Assembly: GCF_010093595.1 (NCBI RefSeq)
Contig: NW_022985442.1
Span: forward strand, 722,261 to 786,260
Length of the DNA stretch: 64,000 bases
Origin: Mytilinidion resinicola
Lineage: Eukaryota; Ascomycota; Dothideomycetes; Mytilinidiales; Mytilinidiaceae
Direction of reading: 5' to 3'
Shown here: positions 22,610-34,084 of the stretch, in pieces
Position numbering within the stretch: the stretch's first letter is position 1
How the letters are laid out: each line of letters opens with the position of its first letter
Made by a program: the position numbers and the translations under genes
The notes under the pieces: generated by a model
What the model was told of the DNA's origin: nothing
The model's database searches: none
The model's input: only the letters and a program-made list of their open reading frames with translations

Positions 22610-24536
22610 TTAGTAGCTGTCGAGTTCGGGCGTGTCCTGGCCCGACGTAATGGCCACGCGTTGCTTCGGCTCGGCCCACAGCGCCTGCAAGACGCGGTGC
22701 CGCTGCGTGTCCCTCAGCCCCTTCAGGAATGTGTACGTTTTGGACAGATCGGTGAATTGATGCTCGAGGCCGAATGAGTTGCTCTGTGCGCTCTGGATGA
22801 GCGGGCTAACGAGCTTCTTGCGCGCGCCGTCGAGCTGTTCCTGCACAGAGCTGATGAGCCGCGTGTGTTCCTTCAAGTCGATGAGGTTGTTGAACGTGCT
22901 ACTGCGCACCGTGCTCAGCAGCTTGAGGTTCTTCTCGTACTTCTTGAGCTTGAGGTTGCTGCCCATGGATCGGCGCCACAGTGACGCGAGGAATTGGTCC
23001 TTCTCGTTCGCCATCTGATCCTCCTCGCGCGCGACGGAGCGGTGCAGCTGCTGAAACTGGATGTCGACGGTTTCGAAGAGCTGGAAGAGCGTGGAGGCAC
23101 GCTCCATCTCGTTGCTGATGTTTTCTTCCAGCGTGGAGATTAGGTGGTTGAAGGTGCGCTCGAGCGTCGCTTTGGAGCGCTGTTGCGACGTCTGCCCTAC
23201 AATTGCCTTGACAACATTGCCAACAGCGGTGGGCTGGCCATCCCACTCCAGCACGCCGACTTTGCAGAGCGCAGAGTGCACGTTGCCAATCGCAGTTGAC
23301 ATACGGCCTTGAGATGGGGTATGGATTGATTCAAGCTCGCGACGAGCCCACTCCATGGTCAAGAGGATGCTTGGTATTGTTAGCCAATGCATGGTTGAAG
23401 GAATCTTGACGGTACTCACGAATCAATATCTCCGTCTACATGTGTGAAGAAGCTCGTCAACTTCTCCGACAACACCTTCAAGCTATCACTCAGCAACTCC
23501 AGCTGGCTCAAGATCGTCGTCGACGCGGACATATTCGTGACGCGCACACTCTCTCCCAGATCCCACACCGCGATGCTGCTCTCCGCCAGCTCTCTTGATC
23601 TTGGGATCACATTCTCCGACGCATAGATCAGCGGCTCGAACCTCGTCGCAATGGCTGCCGCATTCGCGAGATCCGGCACCAATCCCGCGTCCCACGGCTG
23701 AAAGAGGAACCACGCAAAGAACAACACGAATATTGTGGTAAAGAGTCGTATCTTGGAGTGTATTGTTTTGCGGAACATGTTGGCTGCAGATAGCAGGCTC
23801 TCCTCAATCGGTGCGGTCCTAAAGAGAGACTCCGCGCGGAACGCAAACCGCACAACTGTAAAACAAAGTTAGCGCTGTTTCATTCACCGAAAACGCAATA
23901 ATCGCATGCACTGAAAAACTCACATCCATCCAACTGCGCGGGATCCTCACCATGCTGCTCGGCCTCGCCTTCACCACCCTCCTGCTCCTGCCCCACATAC
24001 GCTGGCGTGTGCATCCTGGACCCTTCTTGTTCTGGACTCCTCAACCGTGCTTGCTGTTGTTCCGCGAACCCCACCGGCTCTGGACTCGTCCGTGGTGACC
24101 CCTTCAATGGACTCTCTGGCAACGGAATATGGCTTGGTGTGATCTCCCTCTCGCTGACGACGCCTCCTCCACCTCCACCACCTCCTCCTTCCTGAGGACT
24201 CGCGCCTCTACTCCTCGACGGGCTGCTCCGCATCGCGCTGTCACTCATGATGCTCTTCCGGTACCACCCAGTGTTGCTCTTCTGCCATGCGGGCGGCGCC
24301 CACGGCCCCTCGGACTCAGGCTCCGATTCATCGACGCTATATCGGGAAGAGAACATGGGCGAGCGGGTCGAGAAGCCGCTGTGGGCGCTGCTCTCGGGGT
24401 CTTGACCGAAGGCGGCGAGAGAGGCCGAGAGGGAGGGGATGTCGTGGTCGAAGAGGGACTGCTGGGAGCGGTCGAGGGGTTGAGGGGTTAGATCGGTGGA
24501 GCTCATGTCGCGGTGGGTGCTGTAGGCGGAGACCAT
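22610..24536 (-). CDS. Fungal membrane-anchored coiled-coil protein, unknown function
   Basis: Exons (minus) are 24536-23924, 23855-23420 and 23369-22610, giving 602 aa; introns are 68 and 50 nt. Residues 1-200 are disordered and rich in Ser, Pro, Gln and Glu, with a polyglycine run near residue 118. A single strong transmembrane helix (IRLFTTIFVLFFAWFLFQPW, about residues 240-260) follows, then about 340 residues of mostly helical sequence with several coiled-coil stretches (SSVQEQLDGARKKL, for example). A conserved-looking WARRELESI block opens exon 3. I do not recognise a named family. The plan of disordered N-terminus, one membrane span and a long helical domain suits a nuclear-envelope, ER or mitochondrial membrane tether, but that is inference. 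The start could instead be the Met at 24506. Confidence 0.82.
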
Positions 24537-25684
24537 CTGTGGTGAACTGTGTATGTCCTCGTGGCTATGGTGCTGTTGTAGTAATGCGCTTTGGGAACCG
24601 AGGTGTATGGGATAGTGATTATGGATGGAAGGAGAGATTGCTAGTATTGCGAAGGCGATTCCAGGTGGCTGGGGGTCGCAGATGCGGTTGCGGTCGCGTA
24701 GTGCAAGGCTTCGTTTTCCAAGTCAGTGAATGATGCGCGCGCTGCACATGGAGGCCCCTTGTGACGCAGCAGCCCTACGAGACATATACGGCTCCGGTGC
24801 CTGATTCAAGTGGCAGCAGATCTAGGAACAGACGATGACTGAAGAATGGAATAGCGAGTGCGCAGCGCTCGAGTCGGACGACATGCGAGAAGACGGGGAG
24901 AGTTCACGGTCGATGCAGGCCATCCCCTCCTCCGCGGTGTGCAACGAGTGGCCGCTGAGCTTCGATCGTCCTGGGCGGGCCAGCGAACAGCTCAGGGCAG
25001 GGGGCGTCGGCGCGTCTGAAACGCAGCCGATAAAGCGGGTGGTTGGTGGTTGGGTGTCGCGAAATGCGGGAGGCTGGCCTGCTTGGGACCTCTAGCCTGA
25101 ATCGTGAAGCCTTGCTGCCTTACCCCGAGCAAGGGACGAGCCCGGTCCAACGACTTGCGAGAACTAGAGCCGACGATTTGTTCACGACGATGTTTCTATT
25201 CTGTGTCTAAGCGCTTCTACCTAGAAGTATGGGCCGGCCGGTCGCGCTTTCTGGTTGGCGAGAAAGGTCTGTGGACGTTGTTGAGCGTCACTGAGCCATC
25301 AAGTCACGGACGAAGCTTCGACATCGTGCACAACCTCACGGGAGCGAGTAGAAGGCTATTACATCACAAATCGTGGCGCATTTCTGTTTCGAAACAACCA
25401 GTAAGGTAATCGAGTTAAGTCATGCCGTACTCGTGGTTCGAAACACGTGTTGGTTGCCAGTCACGCTCTTCTGTCACGAGTCGAACGTCTTATTTTGGCT
25501 GAGCCTACGCCATTCAGAAGACCTCCAAAAACCCTTCTAAATCGTCAAATCCACGCGGTTGAATAGAGGCCAAACGTCAATAACAAGCGAGAACACGCAT
25601 CCGAGGCCTTGCGTTGTAATTTTCAGGCTATAACATTCACAGTTACCTAGAACCGACTGAGCCAACTCAGATATCATCATTACC

Positions 25685-25850
25685 GTTGTAATTAACGTAG
25701 GTGATGGGGTTATTACGGTGGAGGTAGTTATTACGGTGGTCTAAGCTTTTACATGCATTCGGAATCAGTGCACCTGCCAGGCTTTTTCTTGATGTTTGGA
25801 ACCGTAATAACTACCTCCACCGTAATAACCCCGTCACCTACGTTACAACA
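25685..25850. mobile_element. MITE-like inverted-repeat element
   Basis: Two arms of about 50 nt face each other, at 25685-25738 and 25799-25850. The left arm contains ACGTAGGTGATGGGGTTATT and the right arm, read in reverse, contains ACGTAGGTGACGGGGTTATT. They are nearly identical across about 46 nt and share GTTGTAA at the outer edge. Inside each arm GTTATTACGGTGG appears twice in tandem. The loop is about 60 nt. It has no coding capacity, so it could be a foldback or MITE element whose transposase lies elsewhere. Confidence 0.75.
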
Positions 25851-25899
25851 CTTCCGGCTTAAGGGCCCCATATCGCAACATTTGCCCGCGGTCGATTTG

Positions 25900-26640
25900 A
25901 GTGCATAAAGCCACCTCGAACCTTGTCATCAGCCTAGAATACAGCTTCGAAGATCTCATTCACGAATTACACCCTTAGGCCGTTTACATTTACGGCTACT
26001 CGAGGTAAGCCTTAGGAGGCCCTGAGACATATCTTTCAGCATAGAGAATGAACCATAAGAAACCGCTTTCAATTCACACTCTCAACCCCTTTACATCCAT
26101 CGCTTCCCGAGTCGGACCCCGGAGCCACGTCCAACTTCGCTCTCAACGAAAAAATAGCTGCAATTCCATAGTGTGTGACCTATGGGATATCAATCTCTAC
26201 ATTCACTGCCACTCGATTTAATCTTACGAGGCCACTTCAGACAACGCTTTCGCCATAGGAAATAGCTGCTCAAGCGATCTGAACCCCCACGACTTCTATG
26301 TCTTTCCGATTTGAGCGGAGCCTACCAAGTGACTTCATGCATCGCTCTTGCTCTGGAAAACGGTCCTCGAAAGACGGCTCGCGATGCACACGCTGGAGTA
26401 TGTTGAATTATGTCCGGTTCACGCCGGCCATATTAGGCCACTTCACACATTGCTACCGCGGCGGAAAAAGGTTGTGGAAAAGTGACTTGCGATCCACAAG
26501 GCTTCAACTACAACATTCACTATCGCTCCGTGTGTCGTCACGGAGGCACTTCCGACAATACCACCATCATAGGAAAGGGCTTAGAGAGTGTGACTCACGA
26601 TATGCAGGCTCAAAAGGTTGACATGAAGTGCTAATTATAG
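25900..26640. repeat. Degenerate tandem similarity, about 100-120 nt spacing
   Basis: Motifs such as GAGGCCACTTCA, CCATAGGAAA, GTGACT.(G/A)CGAT and ACATTCACT.(T/C)CGCT recur in the same order several times through the stretch. The copies are diverged and the period is irregular, so this is an old tandem array or a decayed repeat seen by eye only. Confidence 0.4.
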
Positions 26641-26867
26641 ACAGGCTCTTGAATAACCTCATGCGCTAGCTTCGCATGGACAAGATAGCCCCAGGGATCT
26701 TCATTTTCTACTACAGATGGAGTAAAACTTGACACTTGAGGGACCAGATGTACCGGAACAGAATTCTGAAACATTCTTCCGACAAAGGTCAAATTTAAGT
26801 CTCCATCTCTAACAGAAGTGTTGCTTCATCACTATTCCAGCGGCGTAGACATCAGCACACTCGGTCC

Positions 26868-27683
26868 TTATTGTCCTTTTTGGCACGTCCGTTGATGCCG
26901 CAAAAGACGGTCTTTCCTCGCAAACTCAGCCTCGCAAGTGCAACGATACTCATTAGAAGTCTTGTGAGTCGCACCTGTCCGCTTGTGACGTTCCAAAGAC
27001 CGCTTGTCCTTGAAGGAACTCGTGCAGGAATCGATGTCGCATTGGAAAGTTTGATGGGTTCTTAAGTGTCGACTAGATCAAATTAGTCTCAGTCTTAACT
27101 CTGAGGCCTGTATAGAGAAATCAACGTACTTCAAACAGCGCTGGTCTAGAAAGCTCTTTAGACAATTTGGGCATTTGGGACGCGATACGCGTGGTATTGG
27201 TACTAGAGTTACGCCATAGCTTTGGCTCGAGGGTGTGCTCTGGAAGGAGTCTGATGCGGGCGATGCTGAGCTTGGCGTAGAATCTGAGCCGGCCCATTGA
27301 AGAGAAACGGGTGAAGACGAATCGGGTAGAGAAGTGTTGGAGCACGAATCCTGTGGAGCTAAATTTGATGGCTGAGAATCGACATCTTCGACCTCCTTCC
27401 ACCCACTAGTCGAGTCGAAAGGTCCATCGACTGTAGTTGATGATGTTGGCATAGGGGTCTGAAAAAGGTCGTCGAAAAGAGATAAAGAAGGAAAAATAGG
27501 AGAGTGGCCTCCAGCATCATTCAACGTACCGCCGTCCCAGACAGCAACTTCTTGTCCTGACTCGAAGTGATGACCCAGAAAAGCGTCAAATGAGCTCTCA
27601 GTATCTTCGAGTGGCAGAGGCGGGGGCCCATCGAGAAAGGTACGGCGCGGTTCTATAGCACTAAAACTGATATCTGAATTCAA
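26868..27683 (-). CDS. C2H2 zinc-finger transcription factor, 5' end unresolved
   Basis: The 3' part is clear: exon to 27130, a 69-nt intron (27129-27061), then 27060-26868. Splicing joins CPNCLKSFLDQRCLK to THQTFQCDIDSCTSSFKD, and the protein ends with three zinc fingers: C-x2-C, C-x4-C...RHKR and C-x-C...RLLRHQRTC. About 150 Ser/Pro-rich residues precede them. No ATG occurs in frame near 27683, where the frame is already open; it stays open well upstream past 28000 and there encodes cysteine-rich sequence (HTCRTCSLKCC, HTCGLCGCSH). The true start must therefore lie further upstream behind at least one more intron. An ATG at 28002 is in another frame. The protein is a likely nuclear DNA-binding regulator; its targets are unknown. 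Confidence 0.8.
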
Positions 27684-28002
27684 GTTATTTCGCTGTGCGC
27701 AAACTAGGTCCTCCAGCGCCGTTTCAAAGAATCCGCATTGCGCGAGGTCAGCGGAATCTGAGACGAAGCCGGAATGTGGGTAAGAATCTTCAACTGCCGG
27801 GAGGTCTTGTATCGTGGTAGTACCCTTTGTAGGAACTAGACTCGGGTGAGAGCAACCACATAGCCCGCACGTGTGGTGCTCGGCAAGACATTGAAGTCTT
27901 GGTTCTAAAGGAAAAGACGATGAGGTCGAAAGCGCGTATACAGGATTCGCTTGGGGCGAATTGCGTGAGTAGATGCAACATTTCAGACTGCAAGTCCTGC
28001 AT

Positions 28003-29077
28003 GTGTGTTGTCGGCTAAGGCCGTGACGTATGGTATAGACGTATGGTATAACGTATGGTATGGAAGAAGAAATAGTGAATGCGCGGAGACTTGTGGCCTC
28101 CGCGGGTACTCGTCAATGTTATGAAACAAAAAACTAAGTAAGGTACCAACATGTCAGATGCCGAGATCTTCTTCTTGATTTAAAGTTGTTCTTTGACGTA
28201 CCTGCTGGATGTAGATAAATCTACATAGAAGTTGCCGCTCGTCCTCCCTGGCTGGCTCAGCCTTACACTAGCCGTCCGCGACGACGAATCCCACGATAGC
28301 TCTGTATATGTTCGAAAGGCTCGGATAATCGGCCCCTGGACTTGCCTGTGGAGGCGCCCAGGGGGGAGAGGGTTGATGATGAAGAACTCAGGTGCTGTGT
28401 CAGAGAAGAGAAAGTGGACGGGCACTGCGGCTTGATATAGAGGGTCTGACATGAGCTTACTTATGGTATGCCGTATGTTGGCCTTGGGGGTGCACAATCC
28501 TATCCAATGATTCCAACCTTGTCAATTTCAAGGCAATTCTTGACTTGACCTTATCTATAGTATGCCGTGGATGAGCCTTGGGGCTGCACTGTCATATCCA
28601 GCAGATCGGCTGGGGTGAACTGCGCGCCAAGAGGTACAGACCACCACGAGCGTTGAGCTGCCTGCTAAGATGGTCAGGGGCGAGAGGCCATATCCAATCG
28701 AAATCAGCCTAGTCAAGTTCAAGACAGGTATGTTTGGAACCTACCTAGGTAGAGGATCGGTGAACTGCGCACCAGGAGGTACAGATCCCCACCACGAGCT
28801 TTCGAAGGCTGAGATGCCTATTGGGGGGCAGAAACCACATCAAATCGATTTCAGCCTCGTTTTGACCGGTGACCCAGGGAGTTGTAGCTATGCGCACCAA
28901 ATCCCATTCTGATTTCCAACCCATGGTATCCCCTACTAAAACAATACTATACAAACCCCCCAAACGCCCATCTACCCAAACCAAAGTAAGGCTAGACCAA
29001 GCCAAAGCAAACACCACGCTCCAAGGCCCAATGCCCAAGTGTATCAACTAGACCCCCCCATCTCGTCCCTTTCCAAC
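28003..29077. other. Intergenic region with small repeats and a candidate exon
   Basis: Three copies of ACGTATGGTAT lie at about 28026-28066. A minus-strand frame from an ATG at 28452 to 28180 encodes about 90 aa (MSDPLYQAAVPVHFLF...) and ends in a good donor (GTACGT at about 28204), so it may be an exon of the neighbouring transcription factor or of an unknown gene. A duplicated segment follows at about 28460-28870. Confidence 0.45.
28460..28870. repeat. Diverged segmental tandem duplication
   Basis: A unit containing ATGCCGT..TG.GCCTTGGGG and a second unit containing GGTGAACTGCGC.CCA.GAGG and CATAT/CATCAAATCGA each occur twice, about 100-150 bp apart, in the same orientation. Copies differ by many substitutions. 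No coding sequence was identified inside. Confidence 0.55.
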
Positions 29078-31509
29078 TTAAACATCCTTCCTCCCGCCCT
29101 CACTTCCCGGCGTCGTCGTCCCACTGCCCATCTCCCACCCATCCGCCCCACTACTCCGTCTCCTGAGCCCCCTCTCCCTAAGCCCACTCCTCAACTTCTC
29201 GCTAACCATCGCCATACCATCTTTCCCTGCACCTCCGTCCTTCGGACTCATAGGTGTAAGCCCGAATCCGCTTCCCAACCCACCACCGAGCGAGTTCTGG
29301 CGACTGCGCGGCTTCGTTGGTGTAGCGGGGCGGGTTGAATAGAACTCCATATGGCCGAGATCCTTGAAAGATTCATTCCGCGGTAAGTTGCCCGCAGCGG
29401 ACGACCCACCACCGATGCTGGCGGCTGATTCGCCATCACTGGTAGGAGAGGTGGGGTTAGAGTCGACAAGGGAGAAGGAACCGTCGCTCTGTCTGCTCTC
29501 TAGCGGAGTTGATGGCGCGGAAATGTCGTTACCAAACGCATCGGTGATGATGCGTTTGGAATGGAAGTCTGGGAACATCTCCGGGCCAAGGGTGTTGATT
29601 ATATCGTTGACCTGCTCGACCAAATCCGCGCGACGTTTGCGGAGTTTAGTGAGCGTATTGCTGCTAGACGGAACGAGGAGGTAGATGAGCGGGGGCAGGG
29701 ATTTGACGATATCCATGCCAATCTCGCCGAAGCGGAGGGAGCCGTAGGTGATAGTTGGGAATGCGACGATTTGCGCTGCGACAAACAACTTAGAAGGGAG
29801 CCAGTCTGGGACGTAGCCAAAGCCGCGGGTGTAGGTGAAGAGGAAGATCCAGAAGAAGTATGTAAGGGGCGCAACGACAATGGCGGTAAGAAGTTTCCAG
29901 GTGGCCATGACGTCTCGGGCTTGGATCTTGACGGTTGAGGCCGCGAGCGCTTCTCTCGATTTCTTGATCGAAAAGATCTTGCCCGTTACGAAGACAGGAG
30001 CAAAAAGAATGGTGCCGGGGATGACAACTATGGATAGGGCGGCTAATTTGCCCAGCCTGTAGATGAGGGTAAAGATCGACTTGAAGACGGAATATTTGGC
30101 ATAGTCCACCTGGTGGTCGCGAATGTTGAGCATCATTAGTCGCTGGTTGTACGCCAACACGGATTTCTTTAAGCTGATGATTCGAGGATCGTCCTTGTAT
30201 CTCGTGTAGCCTTTGACCAGTCGTCGATTGAGCTCAACAACCAATGGAAGAGGAAGCTTCTTGCCCTTTGGCTGGTAGAGTCGGCGGACAGCTTGCATAA
30301 GCTATTTCAGCAGTCAGCAAATGAAGCTATATGAACAAACAGGCAATTTACCATGAGGGTTTCGTAATCTGGACTCGTAACAGTGACGGCGACAAGGGAA
30401 TCGGTGATGATATCCAGCATCGCTCCAATAGCATCGCGTCTCTCCCCTGATTTGTACTTCTGTACGAGTTCAGGAGGAACTTCGACCGGAGTTCCGAATT
30501 CGATCACGGCCCGAGAGCGGAACTTGTGGGCATGGAAGTAATTCATCCCTACTGGGATGATCTTTAGACCACACTCTGGGACATTGGCAAGCGCGCCTAA
30601 AGCCATAATTGCGACACCAGCTACACTGAATTAGTAGACTGTAGTTGTCGGGAGGGTGATTTGGAGGGATACCTTTCAGTGGCAGAAGCTCTGGTCTGTC
30701 ATGACTACCTCCCTCGGGGAAAATCCCAATACATCCGCCATGCGTCAGAGTATCAAACACCGCATCGTAAACCTCCGTCTGGTTCACTTTCGGCGCGACC
30801 TTGAAATTGATACCTTCGAACCCCTGCGCGGGTCCATTCTTCGCCTGTTCCCCAGCCTCAAACTTCCCATCTTCAGTGATATCCTCCCTCCCCGTCAATT
30901 GCTTGAATGGCGTGCCTCCTTTGAACGGCCTCTTCAACCTAATCTCCTCCGGCCCATTGATCTCCGCAATCTCCGAGCTCGCCGCCAGATTATTCACCGA
31001 AGGCAGCACAATCAGCCCTCCAACCTGCACCTCTTTACTCTCAAAGTCCGTCCCCACGCCCCGGATCAGCGTGGGATCATTGACCGGGTCCGGGAGATAT
31101 ATCTTCCCCTTGACCGCCTTTGTAGAATCCAGCGCCCGGCCCACGGGGAGCGAACCAGCCAAGCTCGCCATTTTGCCAATAAACTTCCTGTCCATAGATT
31201 TCGCGGCGATGAGAAAGTGAATGCGGCGGGCGGCTTCCTTTTGAACGACGCGCATGAGGATTAGAGGGTCGACGAACTACAACATGCCTCTGTTAGTCAA
31301 TCTGATTCTTCAAATAATAGGTCGGTGAGTGGTAGACCAACCTGATTCGCATGCGGCGCGCACACAAACAGCACCGGTCCCTCCTTTGGTATCTTCCACG
31401 AGCTTCGTGGATGTACCTCGCGGAAGAACAGGTCCACCAGTATCGAGAATACCCACAGGAATGCATCGTAGACATATGGGTTCATGTAACCAAGCTTCTT
31501 CTTCGCCAT
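29078..31509 (-). CDS. SCT1: Glycerol-3-phosphate O-acyltransferase (Gpt2/Sct1 type)
   Basis: Exons (minus) are 31509-31342, 31276-30673, 30620-30352 and 30301-29078, giving 754 aa, the expected size for yeast Gpt2/Sct1 (about 743-759). PlsC acyltransferase motifs are present: the HANQFVDPL box (catalytic HX4D, with the junction between exons 1 and 2 restoring it), GCIGIFPEGGSHDRPELLPLK (acceptor-phosphate box) and IIPVGMNYF. Membrane helices occur near residue 15 and in exon 4 (two long hydrophobic pairs). The C-terminal 170 residues are Ser/Pro-rich and probably phosphorylated. The enzyme acylates glycerol-3-phosphate at sn-1 in the ER, the first step of phospholipid and triacylglycerol synthesis. 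Introns are 65, 52 and 50 nt. Confidence 0.95.
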
Positions 31510-32595
31510 TGCGACTACGCGGTGGCAGGTGTCCAGCTGCTAGTGTCCGCTGCTACTATGGTGTGTTCCGGAGGACCAAGAGAGTGAATATGCCAACGAA
31601 AGGTCGCTGTGAAGGGTCGCGATCGGGGTTTAGTATTTGTAGAGGGTTCTACGTGCTGTGCGGATTTCTGTCTGTCCTACTCTATGCGGAAGGTCAGGAC
31701 CAATGTATTCTAGCCAAAACGTGCATGGGGACCAAATGCAGGAGTATTCCAGTAGGAGTGTAGGACTTACAGTTAATGAGATAGTGAAGTTAAGGATCAG
31801 AGAGCGCAAGCAGAGCGAAGATCATATTATTATGCCCGAAGTGTAGTTTCCCGCGGAGAGGATTCGCAACAGGAAGGCGGAATGAGAACCGAACTAGCTG
31901 GGAAGGAGGCAAAGGCCGCGGATAGCCCGGCAACAGTGAAGGTTTTCAGGATTTCTCGGGTGTAGGTAGGTGTCTTGTGTTGGGTGGACCAGCGGAAGAT
32001 GCAGGGCGCTGCTGGGCGACGTAACATTTGTGAAAGGCTGGCCGCTGTCTCTAGCGTGGCGTGGAGGGGCAACTTGCAGCTCGGAGAAGCGTGGCTGTGG
32101 CTGGAGACACGGGGAAGCATCACGCGAGCGAGCATGGAGTGTCGAGTATCACAAAATCTATAGTTATAAACATATAGTAAGCATTTAGAGGTGTGGTAGA
32201 CTCCAGAATATCAGATTATACCCTTGTAAGAGTATGTGAAGAGTGGTTTGTATTCTCGTGAAAACCGAAGTCCGGTGTGGTCGATTCCCACTCTAACGCC
32301 GTGGCCGTGCTACCAACCATGGAGCTATGCTATACCACCCGTCCGTGTCATGCAAAAGCCTAGCCCAAACACCGCCCATGCAAGTCGATATACAGGTGCT
32401 CGAGAGCTACCATTTCCCTGTCCTTTATAAAGATTACTCGTCCGTGACGCCGTTGATATGCAAGACCGACCCTAGGAAAGATACGTAATCTAGGGAATTG
32501 AGGAGACCCAAGTAGTGGGATATGAAATCTAGGGACTCTGAAGAATAGGAAAGTTTATTAGTATTAGAGTAGGAAAAGTTTGAAATAATGAAGCA
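31510..32595. other. Intergenic, 1.1 kb
   Basis: Divergent-side promoter of the acyltransferase and 3' flank of the GH76 gene. No gene was recognised. A tRNA-like patch near 32280-32340 was examined and rejected. Confidence 0.45.
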
Positions 32596-34084
32596 TTACC
32601 ATACTCCCACGACGGCCGCGCCGACGGCTGCACCGCCGAGAACCCCTCGAACCCCTCTCGCCATCATCGCAGCGTTCTTCGTGTGTGTCGGAAGTGCTGT
32701 GCTGGTCTTGGCCGGCACAGCTTGGGTAGTCGTAACTGGCTTGTTTACGATATGAACATCGGCCTGTGTGTCCGGAGCGCCAGCTTTTCCAGCCAAAAGA
32801 GCCTGGGTAACCTCGAGCGCGTTGAGTTGTTGGCCGAGACCATAGGTGCCATCGTATCCTCCTGTATACCACTTCGTCCCGCAAGTCGTTCCGTGGCTGC
32901 CGCCAGAGCAAGACTTCGCTGCGGCCGCCGCAGAAGTGCGAAGGAGAGTCTTGACTGCTGGTGCCGTGAACGGAGCCAAGATAGCGGTCTTCGCAAGGAA
33001 ACGGGCAAGATACGCCTTGAAGCTCTGCTGGTCCGTATTACAGCTATGGGCGCCCTCACAAGCAGCCTCCCACATGATATTGGTCGCGTTCTTGAATGGC
33101 GAGAAGAAAACGGCGCTTCGCTCTAGGAGTCCGGAGGTCCGTTGCTGCCAGATCGCAGATCCGTTGGTAAAGTTGTACAGGGTAGCCGCGCCGTGCAAGT
33201 AGATCCCAACACCGTAGCTCCATTGCATATGGTTCACCTCCGAGCAGTTGAGCTTGTCGTCGCTGCCGTCGAAGATCTCGTATTTAGGTCCGATCAGCCC
33301 GATCCGCTGAGACCAATCCCATGTCTTGACTGCCCAGTCCGTGTATGTCTGGTTGCCTGTGTATCTAGCCAGCCTTGCAGCGAGTGCGAAGAAGGCACCG
33401 TTCGATACGCTGTTCTTGTAATCATACCCAACAACGCTGTCAGGGTAGATCTGCCACTTCAGCCCACCATTGCAGGTCTTGGTGTCCCAGCGCGCCGCCA
33501 TACCGTCAAAGGCCTTCTTCGCAACATCGAGGTATTGGGGATCGGAATCTGAAGGAATGGGGAATTGGTATTCTAGAGCAGACATGAGCGCAAAGATCCA
33601 GAAAGCTTGATCATCGTTGCCCTGTGGTCTTGTTAGAAAGCTAGAAGACGGTAAAAGGCATTGCGTATGTGTACCTCTTGGTCCCGCTTATTTGGCATGA
33701 TCAAGTCCTGGTTAGGACCGAAGTTGGCCACCAGGGCGTCCCTCGTAGTATCGACATAGCTTGAATCGTTTGTGTATGCCCAGTAGTCCACCAGACCTCC
33801 CCATACAGCGCCAGATTCCCACCAGTAGTACGGGGGCTTCGGGAACGACCCCACTTCGTCCGCGGGGGTGTTTGTAGCATTGTTCGTGTAGTAGGTCATT
33901 ATTTCGTAGGCGTAGGTTGCCGCAGTACTCATAATGGACACTATTTTGTTAGTATCAGGCTTTTGGGCGTAGGAAACGTAGAGCGCTAAATACCCTCATC
34001 GTCTAAGTTTATGTTAACAGAAGCTGCCAGTGGCAACAAGGCCACCACAGCCAGAGCTGCCGTGCTCAACCCGTTGAGCTTCAT
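32596..34084 (-). CDS. DCW1: GH76 mannan endo-1,6-alpha-mannosidase-like (Dfg5/Dcw1)
   Basis: Exons (minus) are 34084-33994, 33940-33675 and 33621-32596, giving 460 aa; both introns are 53 nt. The N-terminus is a signal peptide (STAALAVVALLPLAASVNI). The GH76 domain shows the catalytic Asp-Asp pair in GNDDQAFW (residues 122-123), the GGLKWQIYP segment and the C-terminal CGTKWYTGGYDGT.GLGQQ block. The tail ends in a small-residue spacer and a hydrophobic stretch (GVLGGAAVGAAVVGVW), a probable GPI-anchor signal. Dfg5/Dcw1 proteins sit at the plasma membrane and are thought to transfer GPI-mannoproteins to wall glucan. Several N-glycosylation sequons support secretion. Confidence 0.94.

Larger units (their letters stand above)
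24537..26867. other. Gene-poor 2.3-kb region with repeats
   Basis: No coding gene was supported. The region contains a strong inverted-repeat element (25685-25850) and a following stretch of degenerate tandem similarity (about 25900-26640). Open frames such as 24835-25095 and 26298-26621 have no motifs. Confidence 0.6.

Noticed and set aside
24835..25409. Two plus-strand open frames
   Set aside because: No recognisable domain, and no splice signals joining them.
32270..32345. tRNA-like patch with GGTCGATTCCC and, on the other strand, TAGCTCCATGGTTGGTAG
   Set aside because: The T-arm-like and D-arm-like words lie on opposite strands and no cloverleaf can be formed.
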